Counted from the stretch's first letter, positions 17,672 to 26,980 are shown. The stretch: DNA of 33,362 bases from Rhodocyclaceae bacterium (GCA_905339315.1 CAJPFL010000153.1:1-33362); one strand, 5' to 3'. Notes: generated by a model from the letters alone, not told the origin. Made by a program: numbers and translations.

Positions 17672-18595
17672 TTACAAATCTGCCAGAACCTTGATGTGGG
17701 TCGTCACGCTCCGCCCCAGGGCTGACAAGGCATAGCCGCCCTCGAGCATCGAGACGATTCGCCCCTGCGCCGAATCGGCAGCAACCGCCTTGAGTTGCTG
17801 GGTCACCCAGGCATAATCGGACTCGACAAGGCCCAGCGAAGCCATGTCGTCCTCGTAATGCGCATCGAAGCCGGCGGAAATGAAGATCGCTTCCGGGGCG
17901 AAGCGCCGCAGCGCCGGCAGCCAGGCGCTCTCCACTGCCGCACGAAAGCCATCGCTGCGCGTTCCTGCAGGCACCGGCACGTTCACCATGTTCCCCGCCG
18001 GCGCCTCAGTTCCGCTGTACGGATAGAAGGGGTGCTGGAAGGTGCTGACCATGAGGACACGCGGATCGTTTGCGAAGATATCCTCGGTGCCGTTGCCGTG
18101 ATGAACGTCGAAGTCGACCACCGCCACCCGTTCGAGTCCATGCGCCTCTAGCGCATGGGTAGCGGCAATGGCAATGTTGTTGAAGAAGCAGAAACCCATC
18201 GCCTTGGCGCGCTCGGCATGATGCCCAGGCGGCCGCACGCTGCAAAAGGCATTCTCCACCTCGCCACTCATAACCAGATCCGTTGCCAGAATGCCCGCGC
18301 CCGCCGAACGCAGCGCTGCCTGCCAGGTGCCCGCGCTCATGGCGGTATCCGGGTCGAGATGTACGATGCCGTTCTGCGGCGCACTCTCGGCGATGCCTCG
18401 CACATACTCGGGCGGATGCACCCGCGCAATCTGCTCCAGCGTCGCCAGCGGCGCGTCATAAAATGAAAGATACATGTCCAGGCCGGCAGCAATCAGCCGG
18501 TCGCTGATGGCAGAAAGGCGTTCCGGGCATTCCGGATGATGGGCGCCCATGTCGTGCAGCCAGCAGTCGCGATGGGTGATGAAGGCGGTGGCCAT
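17672..18595 (-). CDS. Histone deacetylase family protein (class II-like amidohydrolase)
   Basis: A 307-residue zinc-dependent deacetylase of the arginase/HDAC fold. Active-site sequences are RPPGHHAERAKAMGFCFFNN with His125-His126, and VVDFDVHHGNGTEDIF with zinc ligands Asp163 and His165; the third ligand Asp is in FISAGFDAHYEDD and the catalytic Tyr context in LEGGYALSALG. Bacterial relatives deacetylate polyamines, acetylated small molecules or proteins; the actual substrate is unknown. The start MATAFITHRDC gives the standard N-terminus; an upstream Met would add 15 odd residues. It is divergent from moxR, with 124 bases between. Confidence 0.93.
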   Translation of the reverse strand: MATAFITHRDCWLHDMGAHHPECPERLSAISDRLIAAGLDMYLSFYDAPLATLEQIARVHPPEYVRGIAESAPQNGIVHLDPDTAMSAGTWQAALRSAGAGILATDLVMSGEVENAFCSVRPPGHHAERAKAMGFCFFNNIAIAATHALEAHGLERVAVVDFDVHHGNGTEDIFANDPRVLMVSTFQHPFYPYSGTEAPAGNMVNVPVPAGTRSDGFRAAVESAWLPALRRFAPEAIFISAGFDAHYEDDMASLGLVESDYAWVTQQLKAVAADSAQGRIVSMLEGGYALSALGRSVTTHIKVLADL

Positions 18596-18719
18596 TTGAA
18601 ACCCCGATCCTCGCCGGGTCTTTTCGAGATGAAATTGCAATAGAATGTCTGCTTGGTTTTAACATTATCCACCGATTGCAGCATCTGCCTCAAGTCAAGT
18701 TTTTTCCATCTCCTCCCCC

Positions 18720-19640
18720 ATGCCTATTTCCCCGACAGACGAAGCCATCCGCCAGGCCGGCCGTATCGTGCTGGGCAAGGAACGCCAGATTCGCCTGGCA
18801 CTGGTCTGCATTCTGGCGCGAGGACATCTGCTCATCGAGGACCTGCCTGGCGTAGGCAAGACCATCCTGGCCCATGTCCTGGCGAAACTGCTCGGGTTGA
18901 ACTTCCACCGTATCCAATGCACCGCCGACATGCTGCCGGCGGACATCATCGGCGTATCGATTTACGATCGCAACTCGGGCGGCTTCCAGTTCCATCCCGG
19001 CCCGATCTTCGCCCAGATGATTCTGGTGGATGAAATCAATCGCGCCACGCCGAAGTCGCAAAGCGCCCTGCTCGAGGCGATGGAGGAACACCAGGTGACT
19101 TGCGAAGGCGAAACGCGCGTCCTGCCCGATCCCTTCTTCGTGATCGCCACCCAGAACCCCTATCACCAGATCGGCACATTCCCGCTGCCGGAATCGCAGC
19201 TTGACCGGTTCCTGATGCGCATCGAGATGGGCTATCCGGACCGGGCAGCCGAGCGTGAACTCCTGGCTGGTGCCGACCGGCGCGACATGGTCGCCTCCCT
19301 TGCCCCCTGCATGGAGCCCGGCGAACTGATCGAACTCCAGCGGGCAGCCCGGGAGGTGCATGTCTCCGAGGCGCTGGTCGCCTACGCGCAGGCGATTGCC
19401 GAACACACACGCCTCTCGCCGGATTACGAGACCGGGCTCAGCCCGCGCGCCGCCCTGGCCTTGCTCCGCGCGGCGCGCGCCTGGGCCCTGATTGACCATC
19501 GCGATCTGGTTTTGCCGGAGGACATCCAGGCGGTGTTGCCAGCCGTGGCAGGACATCGCCTCCATCCAGCCAGCGGCGCGCCGGCCTCTTCCTCCACCGA
19601 TCTTGCCGCGGCGTTGATCAGCGAAGTGCCGATCCCATAG
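18720..19640 (+). CDS. MoxR family AAA+ ATPase
   Basis: A 306-residue chaperone-like ATPase. Walker A is DLPGVGKT (41-48), Walker B MILVDEINRATP, sensor 1 ATQNPYHQIGTFPLPESQLDRF, and the C-terminal lid LSPRAALALLRAARAWA. MoxR proteins typically act with DUF58/VWA partners to mature or activate other proteins. The next genes are exactly that partner set (DUF58, transglutaminase). No Shine-Dalgarno sequence is visible: the bases before the ATG are CTCCTCCCCC, the complement of an SD, so initiation may be leaderless or weak. MoxR-DUF58-TgpA is a recognised conserved cluster; the substrate here is unknown. Confidence 0.95.
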   Translation: MPISPTDEAIRQAGRIVLGKERQIRLALVCILARGHLLIEDLPGVGKTILAHVLAKLLGLNFHRIQCTADMLPADIIGVSIYDRNSGGFQFHPGPIFAQMILVDEINRATPKSQSALLEAMEEHQVTCEGETRVLPDPFFVIATQNPYHQIGTFPLPESQLDRFLMRIEMGYPDRAAERELLAGADRRDMVASLAPCMEPGELIELQRAAREVHVSEALVAYAQAIAEHTRLSPDYETGLSPRAALALLRAARAWALIDHRDLVLPEDIQAVLPAVAGHRLHPASGAPASSSTDLAAALISEVPIP

Positions 19641-19644
19641 GGAC

Positions 19645-20592
19645 ATGCAGGCCGTTGCATCGTTCAAGCGCTGGCTGTTCCGACTGCATGGCCCGGAGCC
19701 CGCGCCGATCGTTCTGACCCAGCGCCGTGTCTATGTCCTGCCCACCGGAGCGGGGTTGGCCTATGCTGCCGTGCTTGGTCTCATGTTGATCGGCGCCATC
19801 AATTACAACCTGAGCCTCGGCTATGCCCTGATCTTCCTGCTCGCGGGTCTCGGTCTGGTGGCGCTTCTGCACACCTTCCGCAACCTCGTGCAGATCGAGT
19901 TGTCCCCGGGCCGTGTCGAACCTGTCTTCGCCGGAGATCTTGCGCATTTCGGCCTGCAATTGCATAACCGGCGCAGTCAAGGCCGCAGCGCCATCGGTCT
20001 GCATTTCGACGGCCAGGAGGCGATCATCAGCGATTTGGCTGCAGAGGCTACCACCTCGATCGGCCTGCCGATCCACGCCCGGAAACGTGGCTGGTTTCGC
20101 CCTGGCCGCATCACGCTGGAAACGCATTACCCCCTGTGCCTGGTTCGCGCCTGGAGCTATGTCGAGCCGGATATGCGCTGTCTCGTCTATCCCCGGCCGG
20201 AATCATCCGCGCCGCCCCTTCCGCTATTGGCAACCGGCGATTCGGATGGTGCACGCGCCGGCCGGGGCACCGAGGACTTTTCCGGGCTGCGGACGCACCA
20301 GCCGGCCGATTCGTCGCGCCACGTCGCCTGGAAGGCAGTGGCGCGGGAGCAGCCCCTGCTCACCAAGCAATTCACCGGTGCCAGCACAATGCAGGTCTGG
20401 CTCGACTGGGACGCATTGCCGACGGGGCTTGGCGTCGAGGCGCGCCTGTCGCGTCTGACGCGGTGGCTCCTGGATGCCCATGCCCAAGGCCTGGCATTCG
20501 GACTGAGCCTGCCGGGCAAGGCGATTCCGCTGGGCCAGGGCGCACGACAGTTGCAGGATTGCCTGGAGGCGCTGGCCCTGCATGGCAGCTAG
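19645..20592 (+). CDS. DUF58 domain-containing membrane protein
   Basis: A 315-residue protein with two membrane helices near the N-terminus (about 32-52 and 53-72) followed by a cytosolic DUF58 domain. The conserved core is SGLRTHQPADSSRHVAWKAVAREQPLLTKQF, corresponding to the family's Y-x-P-G-D-x-x-R-x-I-x-W motif. DUF58 proteins accompany MoxR ATPases and are thought to form a VWA-like adaptor. The ATG is four bases after the moxR stop and the 3' end overlaps the transglutaminase gene by 11 bases, so the three are coupled. Confidence 0.93.
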   Translation: MQAVASFKRWLFRLHGPEPAPIVLTQRRVYVLPTGAGLAYAAVLGLMLIGAINYNLSLGYALIFLLAGLGLVALLHTFRNLVQIELSPGRVEPVFAGDLAHFGLQLHNRRSQGRSAIGLHFDGQEAIISDLAAEATTSIGLPIHARKRGWFRPGRITLETHYPLCLVRAWSYVEPDMRCLVYPRPESSAPPLPLLATGDSDGARAGRGTEDFSGLRTHQPADSSRHVAWKAVAREQPLLTKQFTGASTMQVWLDWDALPTGLGVEARLSRLTRWLLDAHAQGLAFGLSLPGKAIPLGQGARQLQDCLEALALHGS

Positions 20593-22543
20593 GCGCAAAA
20601 GTCTCCCGCTGGCCCGCAACCAGGAGCTATGGCTGCTTGCCTGCGCCGTCCTGACGCTTGCGCCGGATGTCGAACATGCCCCGACCTGGCTGGCTGCGGT
20701 CGCCGGCATGGCGCTCGCCTGGCGGGCGACAATCTGGTGGCGTCGCGCCGCACTGCCGCCGCGCTGGATTCTGAGTTTTCTCGTGGTGGCCGGCTCAGCC
20801 GGTGTTTTCCTCACCTATCGCCAGTTTTTCGGCAAGGATCCGGGCATCGCACTGCTCATCCTATTTCTCGTTCTCAAACTGCTGGAGATGGGCCGGGTGC
20901 GCGACGGCCTGGCTGTCGTCTTCCTGTGCTATTTCCTGCTTCTCACCCACTTCCTCAACGCGCAGGGGCTCGATGTCGCCGGCTTCACCCTGGCCGCACT
21001 GGTTGCCATCACCGCTGCGCTGGCCAGCCTGGCGAACGCCGGCCTATCCGCCACGGCGAATTTGCGGCTGTCCGCACTCATGCTGGCGCAGGCCGCGCCA
21101 TTCATGCTCGTGCTGTTCCTGCTCTTTCCGCGCGTGCAAGGCCCCCTCTGGGGAATGCCGATCGATGCCTACAGCGGCATGAGCGGTCTCTCGGACACCA
21201 TGTCGCCGGGTTCCATCAGCAACCTGAGCCTGTCCGGCGAAATCGCCTTCCGCGCCAAGTTCGAGGGGGAACTTCCGCCAAAGCACATGCTGTACTGGCG
21301 CGGACCGGTGCTGGGCTTCTACGACGGGAGCACCTGGCGCGCCGGCCCGCGACAGGCAAAAGTCAGTCTCCCCGATACGGCGCCCGGCCCGGCCTTCCGC
21401 TATTCGGTCACCCTCGAACCGCACAACAAGCCCTGGCTGTTCGTCCTGGAAATGCCCGGCTCGCTGCCGCCTGGCGCAATCCTCTCGCACGAATACCAGG
21501 TCCTGTCGAAAACGCCGGTGCGCAGCCGCATCCGCTACGAGTTGAAGTCCTATCCCGAACTTGTGCAGGGCATCGATGAAGCGGCTGCCAGCATCGACAG
21601 CCACCTCCGGCTGCCCGCCAACAATCCCCGTACGCGAGCACTCGCCGGACAATGGCGGCGCGAGTCGGGAGACGGCGAAGCCGTCGTCCATCGCATGCTC
21701 GACCACATCCGCCAGGAGCGCTTCTTCTATACATTGACCCCGCCCCTGCTCGGCGAAAACAGCATCGACCAGTTCCTGTTCGAGACCCGGCGCGGCTTTT
21801 GCGAACACTTCGCGTCGGCTTTCGTCTTTGCCATGCGTGCGGCAGGCGTACCGGCGCGCGTCGTCACCGGCTACCAGGGAGGCGAACGCAACCCGGTCGA
21901 CGGCTACCTTATCGTGCGCCAATCCGATGCCCACGCCTGGGCGGAAGTCTGGCTGGAAGGCAGGGGCTGGTTGCGGATCGACCCGACGGCAGCCGTCGCG
22001 CCGAACCGCATCGAAGCCGGGCTGGCCTCGGCCGTACCGGTTGGCGAACCCCTGCCATTTATCGTTCGGGCCGATCTTTCCTGGCTCAGACAAATGCGTT
22101 TCCGCTGGGAAGCCGTAACCAACACCTGGAACCAATGGGTGCTGGGTTACGATCCGCAGCGCCAGCGCGAAGTGCTTTCACGCCTCGGCTTGCGCGAGCC
22201 CGACTGGAAAGCCATGACGGCGATCATGGCTGTGCTCTGCGGCCTTCTGCTCCTTGGGCTGACCGCCTGGGCGCTGCACAAGCGGGCCCGCCACGATCCG
22301 ACACTGGGCGCCTGGAACCGGCTCAGCCGCAAGCTGGCGCGCGTCGGCCTGGCGCGCAAGGACTGGGAAGGGCCGGAGGATTACGCCCGTCGGGTAGCGC
22401 TTGCCCGTCCGGAACTGGGACACGGCCTGGCGGCGATCGCAGCCCTCTATATCGACCTGCGCTATGGCAGACTGAGCGGTACCGAAGCCCGCCGGAAACT
22501 GCGAAGATTGGTTGCCGACCTGAATATCCCCTCCCGCAGATGA
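20582..22543 (+). CDS. tgpA: TgpA-type membrane transglutaminase-like protein
   Basis: A 653-residue inner-membrane protein. Seven hydrophobic helices lie in about residues 15-182 and one near 552-572; between them is a periplasmic transglutaminase core with the complete triad Cys407 (RRGFCEHFASAF), His451 (SDAHAWAEVWL) and Asp467 (WLRIDPTAA). A cytoplasmic tail after the last helix (DUF4129-like region) ends LRRLVADLNIPSRR. In Pseudomonas the TgpA homologue is essential and membrane-bound. The start codon overlaps the DUF58 gene, and its stop overlaps the mltB ATG (ATGA). It probably works with MoxR and DUF58 in envelope biogenesis; no substrate is readable. Confidence 0.93.
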   Translation: MAARRKSLPLARNQELWLLACAVLTLAPDVEHAPTWLAAVAGMALAWRATIWWRRAALPPRWILSFLVVAGSAGVFLTYRQFFGKDPGIALLILFLVLKLLEMGRVRDGLAVVFLCYFLLLTHFLNAQGLDVAGFTLAALVAITAALASLANAGLSATANLRLSALMLAQAAPFMLVLFLLFPRVQGPLWGMPIDAYSGMSGLSDTMSPGSISNLSLSGEIAFRAKFEGELPPKHMLYWRGPVLGFYDGSTWRAGPRQAKVSLPDTAPGPAFRYSVTLEPHNKPWLFVLEMPGSLPPGAILSHEYQVLSKTPVRSRIRYELKSYPELVQGIDEAAASIDSHLRLPANNPRTRALAGQWRRESGDGEAVVHRMLDHIRQERFFYTLTPPLLGENSIDQFLFETRRGFCEHFASAFVFAMRAAGVPARVVTGYQGGERNPVDGYLIVRQSDAHAWAEVWLEGRGWLRIDPTAAVAPNRIEAGLASAVPVGEPLPFIVRADLSWLRQMRFRWEAVTNTWNQWVLGYDPQRQREVLSRLGLREPDWKAMTAIMAVLCGLLLLGLTAWALHKRARHDPTLGAWNRLSRKLARVGLARKDWEGPEDYARRVALARPELGHGLAAIAALYIDLRYGRLSGTEARRKLRRLVADLNIPSRR

Positions 22544-23547
22544 ACCGAATCCTGACGCATGCTGTCCTCCTAGCCCTTGCCATGACGCTACCCACCGCCG
22601 TCAAGGCCGGCGGTTTCGCCCAACGCGAGGATGTGCGGGAGTTCATCGAGGAGATGCGCGAGAAGCACGGCTTCGATTCCGGCCGTCTGGCGCGTCTTTT
22701 CAGCCAGGCACAGCCGCAGCCGAAAGCGATCAAGGCCATTATGCCGCCGGCAGACCCATCGGTACGCTCCTGGCAGGCCTACCGCGCGCGGTTTATCGAG
22801 CCATCCCGCATCGAGGGCGGATTGCGCTTCTGGGAGGCAAACAGCCAGGCGCTCGATGCCGCGCAGAGTCGCTATGGCGTGCCGGGAGAAATCATCGTCG
22901 CCATCATCGGCATCGAAACGATCTACGGGCGCAATGCCGGAAAGTTTCCGGCGTTCGCCACGCTCGCCACCCTGGCCTTCGACTATCCGCCGCGGGCCGA
23001 ACTATTTCGCAGCGAGCTGGAAGCCCTCCTGTTGCTGGCCCGCGAGTCGCGCCGAAATCCTCTTGCCTATACGGGCTCATATGCGGGAGCGCTCGGCATC
23101 CCCCAGTTCCTGCCAAGCAGCATACGCAACTGGGGGGTGGATTTCGATGGCGACGGCCAGGTGGATCTGGCGGCGAGCACTCTCGATGCGATTGGCAGCG
23201 TAGCCAATTTCCTTGCCAGCCATGGCTGGGAAACAGGCAGCCCGATCGCCGCGCCCGCCAGCGTGACGGGCGATAGGTTTGTCGAACTCATCAACGCCGG
23301 CATCCTGCCCCGCTTCCTGCCCGAGGAAATGACCGCCTATGGGGTCAGTCCGGCTGCTGATGCACCGCAACTGCCTTGCGCCCTGATCGACCTCGGCACC
23401 CCGAGCGGGACGACTGAATACTGGCTGGGATACCGCAACTTCTACGTCATCACGCGCTACAACCGCTCAAGCTTTTATGCGATGGCGGTATATACGCTGT
23501 CTCGGGATTTGAGGACGGAACGCGAGGCGCGCCTGGCAAAACGCTGA
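22540..23547 (+). CDS. mltB: Lytic murein transglycosylase B-like
   Basis: Cleaves the glycan strand of peptidoglycan between MurNAc and GlcNAc, forming 1,6-anhydro ends. The 335-residue protein belongs to the MltB/SLT2 family: the catalytic Glu126 is in IIGIETIYGRNAGKF; AGALGIPQFLPSSIRNWGVDFDGDGQVDL and the closing YRNFYVITRYNRSSFYAMAVY are signatures of the fold. The signal peptide ends TAVKA without a lipobox Cys, so unlike E. coli MltB it is predicted to be soluble in the periplasm. The ATG overlaps the transglutaminase stop codon. Confidence 0.95.
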   Translation: MNRILTHAVLLALAMTLPTAVKAGGFAQREDVREFIEEMREKHGFDSGRLARLFSQAQPQPKAIKAIMPPADPSVRSWQAYRARFIEPSRIEGGLRFWEANSQALDAAQSRYGVPGEIIVAIIGIETIYGRNAGKFPAFATLATLAFDYPPRAELFRSELEALLLLARESRRNPLAYTGSYAGALGIPQFLPSSIRNWGVDFDGDGQVDLAASTLDAIGSVANFLASHGWETGSPIAAPASVTGDRFVELINAGILPRFLPEEMTAYGVSPAADAPQLPCALIDLGTPSGTTEYWLGYRNFYVITRYNRSSFYAMAVYTLSRDLRTEREARLAKR

Positions 23548-23554
23548 GCGTTTG
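23538..23554. terminator. Short hairpin between mltB and rpoS
   Basis: AAACGC-TGA-GCGTTT forms a six-base-pair stem with the mltB stop codon in its loop. No long T-run follows on either strand, so termination activity is only possible. Confidence 0.3.
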
Positions 23555-23556
23555 CG

Positions 23557-24468
23557 TTAGAGCAGAACGTCCTTGGAAACGCCGTGCCGTTTGAGGATGC
23601 GACGCAACTGGGCCAGCGCCTCGATCTGGATCTGCCGCACCCGCTCGCGCGTCAGCGAAAGACGCTCGGCCAACTCCTCCAATGTTGCCACCTCGCAGGC
23701 GTTTAGTCCGTAGCGGTATTCGATGACCTGCCGCTGCTTGTCGCTAAGCATGCCAATCCACTCTGCGATGAGATGTTCGACCTCGACGGTGTGGATCTGC
23801 ATCTCCGGCGTTTCGGCGGCATTATCCGCCAGCGATTCGCCGATGGACAGGCTCGGATCGATCTCCAGCGGGGCGTCAAGCGAAGCCACATGCTCGTTCA
23901 ACGCCAGCACCTGGCGCACTTCCTCCACGGGCTTGTCGAGCAGTTGGGCGATCTCCTCGATGCCGGTTTCTCGCGCGCTGGCCGCTTCCAGGTGGCGCAT
24001 GGCACGCAGCACCGAGTTGAGTTCCTTTACCACATGCACCGGCAGGCGGATCGTGCGCGACTGGTTCATGATCGCCCGCTCGATGTTCTGGCGGATCCAC
24101 CAAGTGGCATAGGTCGAGAAGCGGAAGCCGCGCTCAGGATCGAACTTGTCGAGCGCATGGATCAAGCCGAGGTTGCCTTCCTCGACCAGATCAAGCAGTG
24201 GCATGCCGCGATTGAGATAGTGCTTGGCGATATTCACAACCAGGCGCAGGTTGTGCTCGATCATCTTCTGCCTGGCCGTTTCGTCGCCCTGTCGGGCGCG
24301 CCGGGAGAAAGCCAGCTCCTGTTCCGGTGTCAGCAGGGGATTGGCGCCGATCTCGTTAAGGTAGATCTGGGTAACGTCATTGAGGAATTCCGGTTCGGCA
24401 ACCGGTGCAAGTTCGGGCGCTGCCGGCTCGGCGAAATCCCCCTCTTCGGGCATGGCTTCATCGCGCAT
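23557..24468 (-). CDS. rpoS: RNA polymerase sigma factor RpoS
   Basis: Stationary-phase and general-stress sigma factor. The 303-residue protein has region 1.2 (FLNDVTQIYLNEIGANPLLTPEQE), region 2 with the core-binding and -10 recognition helices (NLRLVVNIAKHYLNRGMPLLDLVEEGNLGLIHALDKF, RGFRFSTYATWWIRQNIERAI), region 3 (KELNSVLRAMRHLE), and region 4 with the -35 HTH (LSLTRERVRQIQIEAL). E. coli RpoS has 330 residues; this one has a shorter N-terminus. The ATG follows the nlpD stop by three bases with GAGGTAA as ribosome site inside the end of nlpD. As in E. coli, rpoS transcription may also start within nlpD. Confidence 0.96.
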   Translation of the reverse strand: MRDEAMPEEGDFAEPAAPELAPVAEPEFLNDVTQIYLNEIGANPLLTPEQELAFSRRARQGDETARQKMIEHNLRLVVNIAKHYLNRGMPLLDLVEEGNLGLIHALDKFDPERGFRFSTYATWWIRQNIERAIMNQSRTIRLPVHVVKELNSVLRAMRHLEAASARETGIEEIAQLLDKPVEEVRQVLALNEHVASLDAPLEIDPSLSIGESLADNAAETPEMQIHTVEVEHLIAEWIGMLSDKQRQVIEYRYGLNACEVATLEELAERLSLTRERVRQIQIEALAQLRRILKRHGVSKDVLL

Positions 24469-24471
24469 GAA

Positions 24472-25377
24472 TTACCTCGGCGGCAACAGCTTGATGGGAT
24501 CGAGCGGCTTGCCCTGACGACGAATCTCGAAGTGGAGCTTGGCCTGATCCGCGTCGCTATTGCCGAGTTCGGCAATTCTCTGGCCTCTGGCCACCTGCTG
24601 GCCTTCCTTGGCCAGCAGTCTGCTGTTATGGGCGTACACGCTGGACAGGCTGTTGGCATGCTGGATGATCAGCAGATTGCCGTAGCCGCGTATCCCGCTT
24701 CCGGCATACGTCACCTTGCCCGCCTCGGCAGCCAGAACCGGCTCGCCGATCCTGCCTTCAATGTCGACACCCTTGCTGCTGCCTTCGACATAGGGAGCGA
24801 TCACCCTGCCTCCGCTCGGCCAGGTCCAGTTCAGCTCACCATCCGCAGCGTACTCCGCAGGTCTGGGCTCGGTCTTGGCCGGCACGGCGGGCTGTGGCGG
24901 ACGTATTTCCTCCGGCTTCTGCGCGGCCGCCATGGCCTGTTCCGTGTAGGGCTGCTTGCCCCCTTTCGGCTCCCGCTTCAGCGTATCGGTATTCAGCACG
25001 CCGCCTGCGGCAAGCGGGCGTGTCTCGACCGCAGCCGGAGCGGCAATCGGCTTCGCCACGGCCACCCCCTCCGGGGCAGCAACACGCAACTGCTGGCCGA
25101 CGCGGATTACACTGGGATTGTCGATGTTGTTCCAGGCAGCGACATCGCGGTAGGACTGGCCATACTCGAGCGCGATGCTGTAGAGGGTATCGCCTTTCCT
25201 GACGGTGTGATACTCGCCCTGCCTGGCGGGTGTCGCAGCGGGTGCCGTTCCCCTGGCTGGCGGAGCGCCACGCTCGATCACCGGGGCAGGCGTCCTCGAC
25301 GCACAGCCCCCGAGAAAGGTGGCAGCGAATGCGGCAAGCAGAAACGCGTATCGGAGAACTGAGGTCACTATGCTCAT
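24472..25377 (-). CDS. nlpD: NlpD-type lipoprotein (LysM + degenerate M23 domain), amidase activator
   Basis: Activates periplasmic murein amidases during cell separation in E. coli. The 301-residue lipoprotein has a signal peptide with lipobox LGGC and Cys25, a LysM domain ([21 protein letters not shown] and IRVGQQLRV), a Pro/Ala-rich linker, and a C-terminal M23/LytM domain ([41 protein letters not shown]). The HxxxD and HxH active-site histidines of true endopeptidases are partly missing, as in E. coli NlpD, so it should be a non-catalytic activator. The ATG overlaps the pcm stop codon. Confidence 0.95.
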   Translation of the reverse strand: MSIVTSVLRYAFLLAAFAATFLGGCASRTPAPVIERGAPPARGTAPAATPARQGEYHTVRKGDTLYSIALEYGQSYRDVAAWNNIDNPSVIRVGQQLRVAAPEGVAVAKPIAAPAAVETRPLAAGGVLNTDTLKREPKGGKQPYTEQAMAAAQKPEEIRPPQPAVPAKTEPRPAEYAADGELNWTWPSGGRVIAPYVEGSSKGVDIEGRIGEPVLAAEAGKVTYAGSGIRGYGNLLIIQHANSLSSVYAHNSRLLAKEGQQVARGQRIAELGNSDADQAKLHFEIRRQGKPLDPIKLLPPR

Positions 25378-26030
25378 TCGACTCCAGCAACAAGGGGCAC
25401 GAAGCGCACCGGTTCGAGGCGGGTTTCCGTATAGCCACGCGTGCCGCGCTCGATCAGACAGAGCGCCTGTTCGACTCCGCCCAGGGGCAGGATCATGCGC
25501 CCACCTACTGCCAGCTGGCCAAATAATGGCTGGGGCACGCACCCGGTGGCAGCGGCAAGGATGATTGTATCGAAAGGCGCGGCATCCGCCAGCCCCAGAT
25601 TGCCGTCTGCGTGTTTCAGCCGGACATTGGGCAAACGCAGGTGGCGCAAATTGGCGCGTGCCTTGTCGAGCAATTGCGCGATCCGCTCGACGGCATAAAC
25701 CTCCTTTGCGAGTTGCGCGAGCACGGCCGCCTGATAGCCGCAACCGGCACCTATCTCCAGGGTCTTTCCCAGTTCCCGCCCCGCTGCCAGCAACTCGATC
25801 ATGCGCGCCACGATGTACGGCTGTGAAATCGTCTGCTTCAAGCCGATCGGCAGGGCCATGTCCTCGTAGGCGCGCGAGGCCAGTGCCTCCTCGACGAAGA
25901 TGTGGCGCGGGACGGCGGCCATCGCTGCCAGCACCCGCTCGTCGCGAATGCCGTCGGCCCGCAGTCGTTCGATCATGCGCGCGCGGGTGCGCTGCGACGT
26001 CATGCCAATGCCGGACAACTCGCGCTTCAT
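25374..26030 (-). CDS. pcm: Protein-L-isoaspartate O-methyltransferase
   Basis: Repairs isoaspartyl residues in aged proteins by methylation with SAM. The 218-residue protein has the substrate motif [15 protein letters not shown] and the SAM-binding motif [17 protein letters not shown], then VYAVERI and DTIILAAAT. The ATG at 26030 overlaps the surE stop (ATGA), and its own stop overlaps the nlpD ATG. The four-gene order surE-pcm-nlpD-rpoS is as in many proteobacteria. Extending upstream to other starts would put it inside surE. Confidence 0.97.
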   Translation of the reverse strand: MKRELSGIGMTSQRTRARMIERLRADGIRDERVLAAMAAVPRHIFVEEALASRAYEDMALPIGLKQTISQPYIVARMIELLAAGRELGKTLEIGAGCGYQAAVLAQLAKEVYAVERIAQLLDKARANLRHLRLPNVRLKHADGNLGLADAAPFDTIILAAATGCVPQPLFGQLAVGGRMILPLGGVEQALCLIERGTRGYTETRLEPVRFVPLVAGVE

Positions 26031-26770
26031 GCCTCGAGCCAGCCCCTGACCGGGTCGATCTGCGTCGCGTGGGTCAAATCGATCTGCAGGGGGGTAACCG
26101 AGGCGAAGCCGTTCTCCACGGCATGGAAATCGGTTCCTTCCCCGGCATCCTGGGCGGCGCCGGCCGCGCCGACCCAATACACCGTTTCGCCGCGCGGATT
26201 GACCTGCCGGACCACGCCTTCGGCCTTGTGCCGCTTGCCCAGCCGTGTTACCCGTACGCCCTTGAGCATTCCGGGCGGCATATCCGGCACATTGACATTC
26301 AGCAGCAGCGGCTCGTTGAGCGGTTCTTGCAGGCAGCGCTCGACCATGCGCCGCACCACCAGCGCCGCGGTTTCGAAGTGAGCAGCCTTGTGGCTGGTCA
26401 GTGAAACGGCAATCGAAGGAACGCCCAAGAGGTGACCTTCGGTCGCCGCTGCGACAGTGCCGGAATAGATGGTGTCGTCACCCATGTTCGCACCCAGATT
26501 GATGCCGGAAATCACCATGTCCGGCAGATGTTCCAGCATGCCGGTCACGGCAAGGTGCACGCAATCCGTCGGGGTGCCGTTGACGAAATAGAAGCCATTG
26601 GCGGCCTGCCGCAATCTCAAGGGCCGATCGAGTGTCAGTGAATTGCTGGCGCCGCTTCGGTCGCGCTCGGGGGCGACGACCGTTATTTCTGCAAGATCGG
26701 AAAGCGTTCTGGCGAGAACCTCGATGCCTGGCGCAAAGTAGCCGTCGTCGTTGGATAGGAGGATGCGCAT
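26027..26770 (-). CDS. surE: 5'/3'-nucleotidase SurE
   Basis: Metal-dependent nucleotidase active on nucleoside 5'- and 3'-monophosphates and on short polyphosphates. The 247 residues start [20 protein letters not shown] with the metal-binding Asp8-Asp9; Ser and Asn ligands lie in RSGASNSLT and [22 protein letters not shown]. It leads the operon with pcm, nlpD and rpoS. Between its start and the tRNA-Pro fragment there are only 37 bases, so the ancestral promoter may have included DNA now displaced by the integrated element. Confidence 0.97.
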   Translation of the reverse strand: MRILLSNDDGYFAPGIEVLARTLSDLAEITVVAPERDRSGASNSLTLDRPLRLRQAANGFYFVNGTPTDCVHLAVTGMLEHLPDMVISGINLGANMGDDTIYSGTVAAATEGHLLGVPSIAVSLTSHKAAHFETAALVVRRMVERCLQEPLNEPLLLNVNVPDMPPGMLKGVRVTRLGKRHKAEGVVRQVNPRGETVYWVGAAGAAQDAGEGTDFHAVENGFASVTPLQIDLTHATQIDPVRGWLEA

Positions 26771-26807
26771 AGTGTGCCGCGCGGCGAAGGCTGCCTCAGG
26801 GATGGAA

Positions 26808-26857
26808 TGGTCGGGGCGGCGGGATTCGAACTCGCGACCCCTTGCACCCCATAACTA
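26808..26857 (-). other. 3' fragment of tRNA-Pro(GGG): attachment-site remnant
   Basis: Reading on the minus strand, sequence from the anticodon loop (ATGGGGT) through the 3' anticodon stem (GCAAG), T-arm (GTTCGAATC), acceptor CGCCCCG, discriminator A and CCA matches a tRNA-Pro. The 5' half is absent: the expected CTTGC stem before the loop is replaced by unrelated bases and no D-arm or 5' acceptor is found. One T-stem pair is an A-C mismatch, consistent with decay after loss of function. This is the usual footprint of tyrosine-recombinase integration in a tRNA anticodon loop. Confidence 0.8.
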
Positions 26858-26980
26858 CCTATGCAGGTTTCACGCGATTTCAGGCCGTTTCGCCCTTCGT
26901 CTAAAATACTTTACTGCTCAGCAAGTTAGGTATAAATTCGGTTTCAGCCTGTTCCACCGTTTTTCACCCCTTGCCGCCGC

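Noticed and set aside
23773-25362. A 529-codon plus-strand frame across rpoS and nlpD
   Set aside because: It crosses two well-known genes in antisense and has no homology-like features.
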